Below are positions 56,185 to 64,000 of a DNA stretch of 64,000 nt, in pieces. Below the pieces are notes generated by a model. It made no database searches. It saw only the letters and a list, made by a program, of their open reading frames with translations, and was not told the DNA's origin. Source of the DNA: Hexactinellida sp. DTS-2022 (taxonomy: Eukaryota; Porifera; Hexactinellida); the NCBI GenBank assembly GCA_028753945.1, contig JAPNXP010000013.1, forward strand, positions 4,030,001-4,094,000. Reading direction: 5' to 3'. A program made the position numbers and the translations under genes. Numbering within the stretch: the first letter of the stretch is position 1; every line of letters starts with the position of its first letter.

Positions 56185-56440
56185 CTGTGCCGACTATACT
56201 ATAGTATAGTGGCCCAGTTCTAATCTTAGTGCTTTGGTTAGTTATTACTGTGCCGACTATCTATAGTATAGTGGCCCAGTTCTAATCTTACTGCCTTGGT
56301 TATTATTATTACTGTGCCGACTATACTATAGTATAGTGGCCCAGTTCTAATCTTAGTGCTTTGGTATATTATTACTGTGCCGACTATACTATAGTATAGT
56401 GGCCCAGTTCTAATCTTACTGCCTTGGTTATTTTCCTTCC
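56185..56440. repeat. Palindromic minisatellite, 4 copies, inverted
   Basis: Four units (CTGTGCCGACTATACTATAG to CTAATCTTA(G/C)TG), separated by GGTTATTATTATT-type joints. Copy 2 has lost two bases of the palindrome (ACTATCTATAGTATAGT). Confidence 0.85.
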
Positions 56441-57085
56441 GTATCCTCTCCACAGAACAGAGTATTATTAACTAAGAGCCCAAATTTTCAGGATATGTGT
56501 CTCATGGGTTACAGATGTGCACCTGGGGTCACGACTTTTGATTACATTTATTTGGACACATTTTACACCTGTTTAATGTTAGAAAAAGAACAATAAATGG
56601 TGCCCGAATATTCTATTTATATGCATTCGATAGAGAATTAAATTCTACACCTTGTCACAGTGCACGAATTTTTAAATTGGGTTTCGTTTGTGCCACAATT
56701 GAGTTGGAAATTTCCTTTGTTTACTAACACTTCAATTCAATTGAAAGTGTTAAATCTAATTCCATTGTTTCAACTTGTAATAATTATATTGATTCGACTT
56801 GTGAGATCGAGTAGGCTTCTATTTTCTAATTGAAACCTAAGATTTTACATTCCACAACATGCAACAACGACAGATTAAGTGATTATATTTATTTCTGCGA
56901 GAATATTCTTGCACAATTAATGTACTGACGTAATTAATTATAATTAATTCATTCTGTATTTTACTTATAGACGGTTCCAATTAGATTATTGGGGTTATCG
57001 AGTGCGTGGAATTCAAATATTATAGTGAAATTCAATTTAAATTAATAATAATTACAAATAATTGAACTTAATTTATTTTGCTGTA

Positions 57086-57856
57086 TAAATCCAAAATTAC
57101 AGCCTGTGCCGACAGCATGTTCCTTTTGGAGGCACTATCAATCAGTGATGTGCTCCGTTACTAAATCTTCCGTTACTCCGTTACCGTTACTTTATATCTC
57201 CCGTTACCGTTACTCCGTTACCGTTACTTTATTTCTTCCGTTACCGTTACTTATTTTTCTCCCGTTACTTTACTCCGTTACCGTTACTTTATTTCTTCCG
57301 TTGCCGTTACTCCGTTACTTTTGTTAATTTTATCCGTTTACCTTTATTCAGTACAGTTACCTTAATGTAACGGTAACTGATTTAAAATAACTTTGTAATG
57401 GCAATGCAATAGTTTAACGTAGTAACGGTTACTGTGTTACAGTAATGTAATGGTAAGAGTAACTGATTAAAGATAATGGTAACTAGTTAAAAGTAACGGA
57501 TGTCCGTTACCGTTACTTTTTTTCCGTTACAGTTACTCGGCGATGCCCTTTACCGTTACTTTTTTCCGTTACCGTTACTCCGCGACGCCCGTTACCGTTA
57601 CTTTTTTCCGTTACCGTTACTTGCCGACACCCGTTACCGTTACTTTTTCCGTTACCGTTACCGTTACCGTTACCGTTACCGTTACCGTTACCGTTACCGT
57701 TACCGTTACCGTTACCGTTACCGTTACCGTTACCGTTACCGTTACTCCGTTACTAGTAACGGAGCACATCACTGCTATCAATAAACCACCATCAAAATAT
57801 AGTGCCACCAAAGGAACATGCGTCGGCACAGGCTGCAATTTTGGATTTTTATTTTT
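57086..57856. repeat. Hairpin unit 12, split by a MITE
   Basis: AATCCAAAATTACAGCCTGT up to GGCACTATCAAT (57142), resuming CTATCAATAAACCACC (57775) to CTGCAATTTTGGATTTTT. Orientation opposite to units 1-11. Confidence 0.82.
57143..57774. mobile_element. hAT-like MITE made of CCGTTA repeats
   Basis: Ends CAGTGATGTGCTCCGTTAC and its complement; perfect duplication CTATCAAT (57135-57142, 57775-57782). The interior is almost entirely degenerate CCGTTAC/GTTACTTT repeats, with a pure (CCGTTA)n run of about 17 copies at about 57648-57745. The TVTVTV/RYRYRY reading frames across it are microsatellite artefacts. Confidence 0.9.
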
Positions 57857-58552
57857 TCTCCGTAGACGGTGCCCTGGCCACATATGTATACATTGAGGGT
57901 TGAAACTTGGCATGTAGGTGCGTATGGAGCGTCTAATTTGCACCTGGGGTTACGATTTTTTATTAACACATTTTGCACACATTTTTGACACCTTTCAAAA
58001 TTTGTCTGGTCCATAACTAAAAAAATGTTTTACTAAACCCCCAAATTTTATTTCACATTTGGATTCTCCATAAAATTTTGCGTCTGTAATGGGTTTTATT
58101 TCTGCCATAAATGGGTGTTGAAATTTCTTTGTTTACTCACACTTCAATTTAATAAAACTGTTTAAATCTAATTCCATTGTTTCAACTTTCGATAATTATA
58201 TTGATTTAACTTGTTAAATCTTTCACTATTGTTTCAACTTGCGATAATTAAATTGATTCAACTTATAAATTCCAGCTGGCTTCTATTTAATTGTAGTATT
58301 ACTATACAATGGATTGAATTAAATACTATATTATAAGGATTTTGTTGACTCAACTCAACCAACCGTGGATAACATTGCTAAAATAAATAACTTATAATAT
58401 AATTTATTATCATTACATAATTAATGAATGGCATTAAACTCAAGATCGTTTATGATAGAATCAAACTTCAAATTTATCTACCGTTCCTTGTGACTCAGAC
58501 CAATTAACTAATGGTTCTTGACGCCTTGAGGCGTTGATGACTGGGCGTAAAA

Positions 58553-58678
58553 AATCCCAAATTGCAGCCTGTGCCGACAGCATGTTCCTTTGGAGGCACT
58601 ATCAATAAACAACCAACAAAATATAGTGCCACCAAAGGACATGCGTCGGCACAGGCTGCAAAAATTTGGGATTTTTTA
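58553..58678. repeat. Hairpin unit 13, inverted
   Basis: AATCCCAAATTGCAGCCTGT and CAGGCTGCAAAAATTTGGGATT arms. It has matching changes on both arms (TCCCAAA / TTTGGGA) compared with TCCAAAA / TTTTGGA elsewhere. This compensatory pair keeps the stem. Confidence 0.82.
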
Positions 58679-58890
58679 CACCTGTTTAATGTTAGAAAGC
58701 GAACAATAAATAGTGCGCGAATATTCATTTTATATGCATTCGATAGAATATTTTATTCTACACCCTTTCACAGTGCACGAATTTTCAAATAGCGCTTCTT
58801 TTGTGCCACAATATACATAGTTAATAATTTCCTTTGTTTGCTAACCCTTCTGTCAATTGAAAGTGTTAAATCAAATTTCATTGTTTCAAC

Positions 58891-59241
58891 CTAAGTTGTT
58901 TAATACGTCTTTTATTAGTTACGTATTACGTATAATACGTATAATGTAATACGTATTATACGTATACCTTACAAATAATATCGAGCTCATGGAATTTCTT
59001 TGAACAACTTTTGATTTAATCGTTGTTCTTTTATTGTTAATCGACTCGTAGTTTAGTTTGTATAGTACAAATATGATTATTTGCTAGATGTTGTATTTAC
59101 AACAACAATTACAAATATTCTATTGAATTTACTTCGAAAACATCCCTGGTTGATCATAGATTTAACGTATAATACGTACTAGTGGATAGCGTTATACGTA
59201 TTATACGTATTATTACGCAAAACGCGTATTAAACAACTTAG
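58891..59241. mobile_element. 8-bp-TSD MITE with CTAAGTTGTTTAATACG ends, copy 2
   Basis: CTAAGTTGTTTAATACG and its complement; perfect duplication GTTTCAAC (58883-58890, 59242-59249). TACGTATAATACG palindromes inside; the centre is related to 40826-41122. It splits an inverted array body. Confidence 0.9.
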
Positions 59242-59317
59242 GTTTCAACTAGTGATAATTATATTGATTCAACTTGTTGAGATCGAGTAGGCTTCAATTT
59301 TCTATTTGAAAACTAAG

Positions 59318-60535
59318 AGTACGAGCCCTTCGGTCTCGGTCGCTTCGCGACGGATCTCTCTCTCACAAAAGTCGCTTCGCGACTTTTGTTCGTTCGTGTT
59401 ATTCACTACGCGATACAATTAACGGCCGCTTCGCGGCCTTTCCCTTCCCAAAAAGCTATATAGTATTACTATTCAGTTTCACCTGTAGTGAATTACACAC
59501 TATTACTTAATAACGCGTGCCTAAAATTCATTTTGGGTTGTGATTCCTGTAATTTGTTTGGGGAATTATGTTGAGTAAGTTATTCTCATTGCTCAATAGT
59601 TATTAATTATTAGTTAATTAATAGCTCAATAATTCTTAAGGATAGCTCGTTCAGCTATATTAAAAGGTTCAGCTTGTTAGCTCAAATAAATTGAGACCTG
59701 TGGTTGGTAAATTATACGCAATTAATTATTTCAGTAAGTTGTATTGCAAAGTAATTTACTAACTCTGGGTGTAATCTCTCCATAATAATGGTTTAAAGAT
59801 GAGAATAAGACCGCTTCGCGGTCTTATTCTCACCATTAAACCATTATTATGGAGAGGTAAATCCAGGGTTGCAAAATATTTGATTTATAAATAGTAATAA
59901 AGTTCTACATCTCAATAAACAATTCTTTTTGCAGGAGCTGGGTTAGTGAATTATTTAATTTAATTGATAGTAATAATTAACATAATAAATCTCATCGTTA
60001 TAGGCAGAACCAAAAATCCTAGATTACTTAACTTAATTAATTTCTGTAGAAATCCTAGGTTAGAAATTACGTAATCCCATTGATAGTCTTATTATAGGAA
60101 GCCAATATAGGTGTAATAAATAAACAATGCATTAGAGAAATTAACTACTCTAAGCGCATTCTTGTTAACCAAACAAATCAGATCACCCACATAGTGTTAA
60201 AAATAATAGGACACATTTTAACTAATAACTTTCGCTATGTAAGTTCGTAAAAATTGATAATTTTCACAAAGGTGTTCCATTATGTGTTGTCGATTTTCAT
60301 ATAAAATTTATACTAACGGAGTCAAATTTGCAAAAGTTATTAAGGAAAAGGTTACCGTGTCATGTCATGCTCACAATATTTCGCTTAGAAAACCAACAGA
60401 CCCATGTCGCTATGACAAACTACTCCTATATACCAAATCTCAGCTTTCTAGGTAGTATGGTCTTTTCAATTAATTACGGACAAACATCCCCACACACACA
60501 CACACAACAATTCCGCTTTTAATATATAGATATAT
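59318..60535 (+). repeat. Hairpin-rich family variant, inserted in the array
   Basis: It starts ACGAGCCCTTCGGTCTCGGT and ends CAATTCCGCTTTTAATATAT AGAT. Array sequence AAAACTAAG precedes it and TTCCATAATAAC follows, adjoining phrases in intact units, so these are true element ends. It contains a long internal hairpin at 59776-59856. The 64-residue frame at 60328 is not convincing. Confidence 0.75.
59776..59856. repeat. Near-perfect 81-bp hairpin with GACCGCTTCGCGGTC tip
   Basis: CTCTCCATAATAATGGTTTA at the left pairs with its complement at the right, with only one or two mismatches over about 38 bp and a three-base loop. It could be a recent small inverted insertion or an RNA stem of the surrounding repeat. 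Confidence 0.75.
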
Positions 60536-60719
60536 TCCATAATAACAACAGATTATGTGATTATACAGTATATGTCGGATATAAGCACACCGGTTATAAG
60601 AACATATCGGATATAAGCACACTATGTTTGGAAACGGTTGCCATATACCCTGTATAATTTATGTCGGTTATAAGCACATTAAGTGCAGTTCCCGACGATG
60701 TGCTTATAACTGGGACGCT

Positions 60720-61505
60720 GCATTAGTTCGAATTTTGAAGGTTGCCAATAGTTCGAATTTCAATGGTTGTCATTAGTTCGACTCTCTTTTAGGAGGTTGT
60801 CATTAGTTCGACTCTCTTTTTAGGAGGTTGTCATTAGCTCGAATCTCTTTTTAGGAGGTTGTCATTAGTTCGACTCTCTTTTTAGGGAGGTTGTCATTAG
60901 TTCGAATCTCTTTTTAGGGAGGTTGTCATTAATTCGAATCTCTTTTAGGAGGTTGTCATTAGTTCGAATCTCTTTTTAGGAGGTTGTCATTAGTTCGACT
61001 CTCTTTTTAGGAGGTTGTCATTAGTTCGACTCTCTTTTTAGGGAGGTTGTCATTAGTTCGAATCTCTTTTTAGGAGGTTGTCATTAGTTCGACTCTCTTT
61101 TTAGGGAGGTTGTCATTAGTTCGAATCTCTTTTTAGGGAGGTTGTCATTAGTTCGAATCTCTTTTTAGGAGGTTGTCATTAGTTCGAATCTCTTTTTAGT
61201 AGGAGGTTGTCATTAGTTCGACTCTCTTTTTAGGGAGGTTGTCATTAGTTCGACTCTATTTTTAGGGAGGTTGTCATTAGTTCGACTCTCTTTTTAGGGA
61301 GGTTGTCATTAGTTCGAATCTCTTTTTAGGGAGGTTGTCATTAGTTCGACTCGTGTTTTTGACTAATTCCTGAATATTGAACGAGTCATTAACTATAGAA
61401 TAATTAATTAATTATTCATATATTGGCCCTTTTTTAATGAATTAGTCAACTTCGGTTTTAGGGAGGTTGTCACTAGTTCGACTCATTTTAGGAGGTTTTC
61501 ATTGG
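60720..61505. repeat. MULE-3 left terminal repeat array, 19 copies
   Basis: A 29-33-bp unit, GTCATTAGTTCGA(A/C)TCTC plus TTTTTAGG(G)AGGTT, with C/A alternation at one position. It is followed by a non-repetitive inverted part (61355-61505: GAACGAGTCATTAACTATAG, GGCCCTTTTTTAATGAATTA) shared with the right end. Confidence 0.88.
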
Positions 61506-61669
61506 TGTCATTTATTAATTTGTCAATTATCTAACAAACACCAATGTTCATTTAAATTAAATCCATATCTAAACGGTAACAATTATCATTGAATAACAAA
61601 CGTAAATGTTCATTCAAATTGAAACCATATTCAAATGGTGAAAATTATCAATAAAATATATAATATACA

Positions 61670-63266
61670 ATGACTACAATGGAATATAAATTTAATTATT
61701 ATCGACGTCATACTGGGAAAGTTTTCACAACAACAGATGAACACAAATATTTGAAGTGTAAAGTCAAAGAAAATAAAGCCTATCTAAAGTGTGTTCTCTT
61801 TAGAAATGGGTGCAAAGCAACAGCAAAACTAGATATGCAAACAAATTTGATTACTGCTCTAGCCAAACACAACCACACATTAGTGGCATATAATTCAGCA
61901 GCAAATGAGTTAAAATCTAAATGCAAGATTATTACACAAAATTCACACGATAATTTAAGGAAAATATTTAATCATGTAACAAGAGAACATCCAAGTGCAT
62001 CAGAAGTATCGTTTCCCGAATGCGAATCTGCGATGTACCGTTCGAGAAGGATGTTACAGCAAAAAATTCCTACAAATGCAGTTGAATTTTCTGAAATGTT
62101 AGCTACAACCAGTTTTGGAAATTTCTTTAGATGTTCAGTGTCTATCAATAACCAAACGGCAATGATTTTCTTTTCTGATAAAGTACAAAACATCTTGCCC
62201 CAAATAAGCAACATCCAATTTGATGGGACATTTTATACAGTGCCTGTACAATTTTATCAGTTGTGGACCATTTCTTTAACAGCTGACCGATACACCATAC
62301 CTGGTATACACTGACAAGCAAGGATCAAGGGTTATACACAGCTGTATTAAACAGAATTGTAAATCTCGTACCTCAATTTCAACCAACAATATCGATGTCA
62401 GATTGGGAAGCTGCTCCACGAAACGCACTGAAAGAAGTATATCCAAATATCAATAACTATGGGTGTTGGTTTCATTTCTCACAGCGCGTATGGCAGAAAA
62501 CTCAGATACTTGGATTAGTAGATACTTTCAATGAAAATCATGAATTTTCAACATACATACGATACCTAATGGCCATCCCATTTCTACCAGCTAAGCCTCA
62601 TTAAGCCAACCTTCACTTTAATTCAATCTCCTACTCTACCGGCACTTGAAAATTCAAAAGTAGAAGAACTTAAAGGTTATTTTAGGAAGAGATGGCTAGG
62701 TCAAATTTCTGCCGAAGAATTGTCAATATTTGATTCCGAAATCACAACAAACAACGGCGCCGAAAGTTATCATGCCAAGCTCAAGGGAAGAATAATATCC
62801 AGCCATCCCAGAATATGGAACTTCATGGCAATATTAAACGACATCATTGCTGATACGGATAACGATATTGGTAGGCTGTTTATTGGAAAGGATATCAGTA
62901 GGCCGAGGAAAAGGAAAATATTTTGATTGATAATCACCAAGCCGATTGTAAACTGAAATTAACAACTGGTATATATACACCTTGGCAATACCTAAAAGCC
63001 ATCAGCCAGACAATCGGCCACTTGGGTAGAATATCTATTACATATTCTGATCATTCTGATGTGTCAGAAACGAAGAAGAATTACCTACTAACATTTATAA
63101 TAATTGTGTCGTTTGCTTTACTCCTCGAACGACAACTTGGATATTTTTACCATGCAGGCATGCACACTGCTGCACTGAATGTACCAAAACCATTGAGGAG
63201 CTTGGGCGACCTTGTCCCATCTGCCGTACACCAATAGAAAATAGTTTCCAAATCTTCACAAATTAA
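61670..63266 (+). pseudogene. FLYWCH-MULE transposase with C-terminal RING, frameshifted
   Basis: ATG at 61670 (a second ATG three codons on). FLYWCH finger at residues about 5-70 (YLKCKV, YLKCVLF, C, H-N-H). The MULE core has FDGTFYTVP (about 62219), SDWEAAPRN (about 62398), GCWFHFSQRVWQK (about 62461) and NNGAESYHAKLKG (about 62750): a DDE triad with the C-x2-H motif. A complete C3HC4 RING ends the protein (63105-63230: CVVC, LPC-R-H, C-x2-C, CPIC), and the stop is TAA at 63264. Four frame changes (near 62312, 62600, 62920, 63075) but no nonsense codon are present. The gene died very recently, or the indels are sequence errors. FLYWCH should bind DNA. The RING suggests ubiquitin-ligase activity; that is inference. 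Confidence 0.85.
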
Positions 63267-63384
63267 GTCATTTATCATATTGTGTTTCCTTATTTATCAT
63301 ATTGTGTTTCCTTATTTATCATATTGTGTTTCCTTTGTGTTTTCCTCATTCTTATACTACTTATTGGTTATATTATCTAATTAA

Positions 63385-63886
63385 TAACAACCTACCTAAA
63401 ACCGAAGTTGACTAATTCATTAAAAAAGGGCCAATATATGAATAATTAATTAATTATTCTATAGTTAATGACTCGTTCAATATTCAGGAATTAGTCAAAA
63501 ACACGAGTCGAACTAATGACAACCTCCCTAAAAAGAGATTCGAACTAATGACAACCTCCCTAAAAGAGATTCGAACTAATGACAACCTCCCTAAAAAGAG
63601 AGTCGAACTAATGACAACCTCCCTAAAAAGAGATTCGAACTAATGACAACCTCCCTAAAAAGAGATTCGAACTAATGACAACCTCCTAAAAAGAGATTCG
63701 AACTAATGACAACCTCCCTAAAAAGAGAGTCGAACTAATGACAACCTCCCTAAAAAGAGAGTCGAACTAATGACAACCTCCCTAAAAAGAGAGTCGAACT
63801 AATGACAACCTCCTAAAAAGGGAGTCGAACTAATGACAACCATTGAAATTCGAACTATTGACAACCCTCATAATTCGAACTAATGC
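63385..63886. repeat. MULE-3 right terminal repeat array, 11 copies
   Basis: Complement of the left array: GACAACCTCC(C)TAAAAAGAGA and TTCGAACTAAT units, preceded by the shared unique part (63388-63510). It has eight fewer units than the left side, so the arrays expand or contract independently. Just outside the coding region, TTATCATATTGTGTTTCC repeats three times at 63271-63334. Confidence 0.88.
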
Positions 63887-63916
63887 ATGCACCCCGCTTA
63901 TAACCGGCATCCACTG

Positions 63917-64000
63917 TATTTACTTCTGCGTGAATATTTTTGCACAATGGATTGACATAATGAATTCGCTCTGTGTTTAACTATAGAGACGGTTTGATTA
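63917..64000 (-). repeat. Inverted array body resumes
   Basis: TTTACTTCTGCGTGAATATT and GAATTCGCTCTGTGTTTAAC match the complement of the array body (compare 22460-22560) and continue to the window edge. Confidence 0.7.

Larger units (their letters stand above)
55562..59317 (-). repeat. Hairpin array, inverted orientation
   Basis: Bodies, heads and hairpins of the 10-24 kb array reappear as complements: the body at 55690-56170, minisatellite at 56185, head at 56445-56560, body to 57085, hairpin at 57086, type-A head at 57865-57960, body to 58540, hairpin at 58553 and further body to 59310. It continues beyond nested elements to 60565 and from 63917. No coding capacity. Confidence 0.8.
60711..63895 (+). 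mobile_element. MULE-3: FLYWCH-MULE-RING element, 3.19 kb
   Basis: A perfect 9-bp duplication GCTTATAAC lies at 60702-60710 and 63896-63904. The ends share TGCATTAGTTCGAA in inverted orientation, with a G-rich tip on both sides. Long subterminal arrays of a 31-bp unit follow (19 copies left, 11 right). The transposase occupies 61670-63266. It is a complete element with a nearly intact coding region, the youngest-looking of the three MULEs. Confidence 0.9.
60566..63916. mobile_element. TA-flanked MITE (GGATATAAGCACA family), split by MULE-3
   Basis: The left end is CAGTATATGTCGGATATAAG with TA at 60564-60565; the right end is CGGCATCCACTG with TA at 63917-63918. Without MULE-3 it is about 157 bp and matches 36121-36280. 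It lies in an inverted array body (GATTATGTGATTATA before, TTTACTTCTGCGTGAATATT after). Confidence 0.8.

Noticed and set aside
57648..57745. (CCGTTA)n as telomeric repeat
   Set aside because: The unit differs from TTAGGG/TTAGG-type telomeres and is internal to a MITE with inverted ends and an 8-bp duplication.
57500..57943. Long TVTVTV / RYRYRY reading frames on both strands
   Set aside because: They are translations of the (CCGTTA)n microsatellite within a MITE, open in several frames at once.
60720..61340. CRISPR-like regular array (31-bp repeats)
   Set aside because: The units are contiguous, with no unique spacers, and mirror an inverted array at 63510-63840. They are terminal repeats of MULE-3 in a eukaryotic genome.

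Overview
The window is eukaryotic and almost certainly from an invertebrate metazoan. It holds one spliced animal gene, an ALIX/PDCD6IP orthologue, in an AT-rich sequence packed with DNA transposons. The sequence alone does not fix the phylum. Very short introns (51-65 bp) and two apparent GC-AG introns would suit a compact-intron lineage such as tunicates, but this is only a guess. I saw no prokaryotic genes, CRISPR arrays, rRNA or tRNA genes.

Layout. 1-5.6 kb: small repeats, a hAT-like MITE and a decayed P-superfamily element with a THAP-domain transposase (1658-5600). 6.25-10.24 kb: Mutator-like element MULE-1, coding on the minus strand for a broken PHD finger-FLYWCH-MULE transposase, itself hit by two MITEs. 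10.24-24.26 kb: a tandem array of about 0.85-1.45 kb units, each with a 120-bp hairpin, some with a palindromic minisatellite (core ACTATACTATAGTATAGT), ending in a large inverted repeat. 24.3-28.3 kb: dispersed repeats, then two pieces of a multicopy Cys-rich-tailed gene family joined head to head. 28.42-31.09 kb: a 2.67-kb foldback element with arms of about 770 bp. 31.5-35.8 kb: MULE-2, a FLYWCH-MULE-RING transposase broken by three insertions. 37.18-46.17 kb: ALIX, seven coding exons, intact frame, predicted 838 residues, with a 5.6-kb first intron full of MITEs. 47.1-51.1 kb: a hairpin-rich repeat family and five hAT-like MITEs, one splitting a coding fragment. 51.34-54.00 kb: a second foldback copy, inverted relative to the first. 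54.2-60.6 kb and 63.9 kb to the end: the hairpin array again, inverted. 60.71-63.90 kb: MULE-3 (FLYWCH-MULE-RING) nested in a TA-flanked MITE that lies inside the inverted array.

ALIX is the only clearly functional host gene. Its GC-rich exons stand out from the AT-rich surroundings. All other coding regions are transposon-derived and broken. The most unusual signals are: (1) MULE transposases that carry a PHD finger at the N-terminus or a RING finger at the C-terminus; (2) terminal repeats of all three MULEs built from unrelated short tandem repeats; (3) the repeated hairpin units with a conserved bulge; and (4) the inverted foldback pair bracketing ALIX. Insertion sites were established by reading flanking target duplications directly; many are perfect 8-bp (hAT/P type), 9-bp (MULE type) or TA (Tc1/mariner type) duplications.
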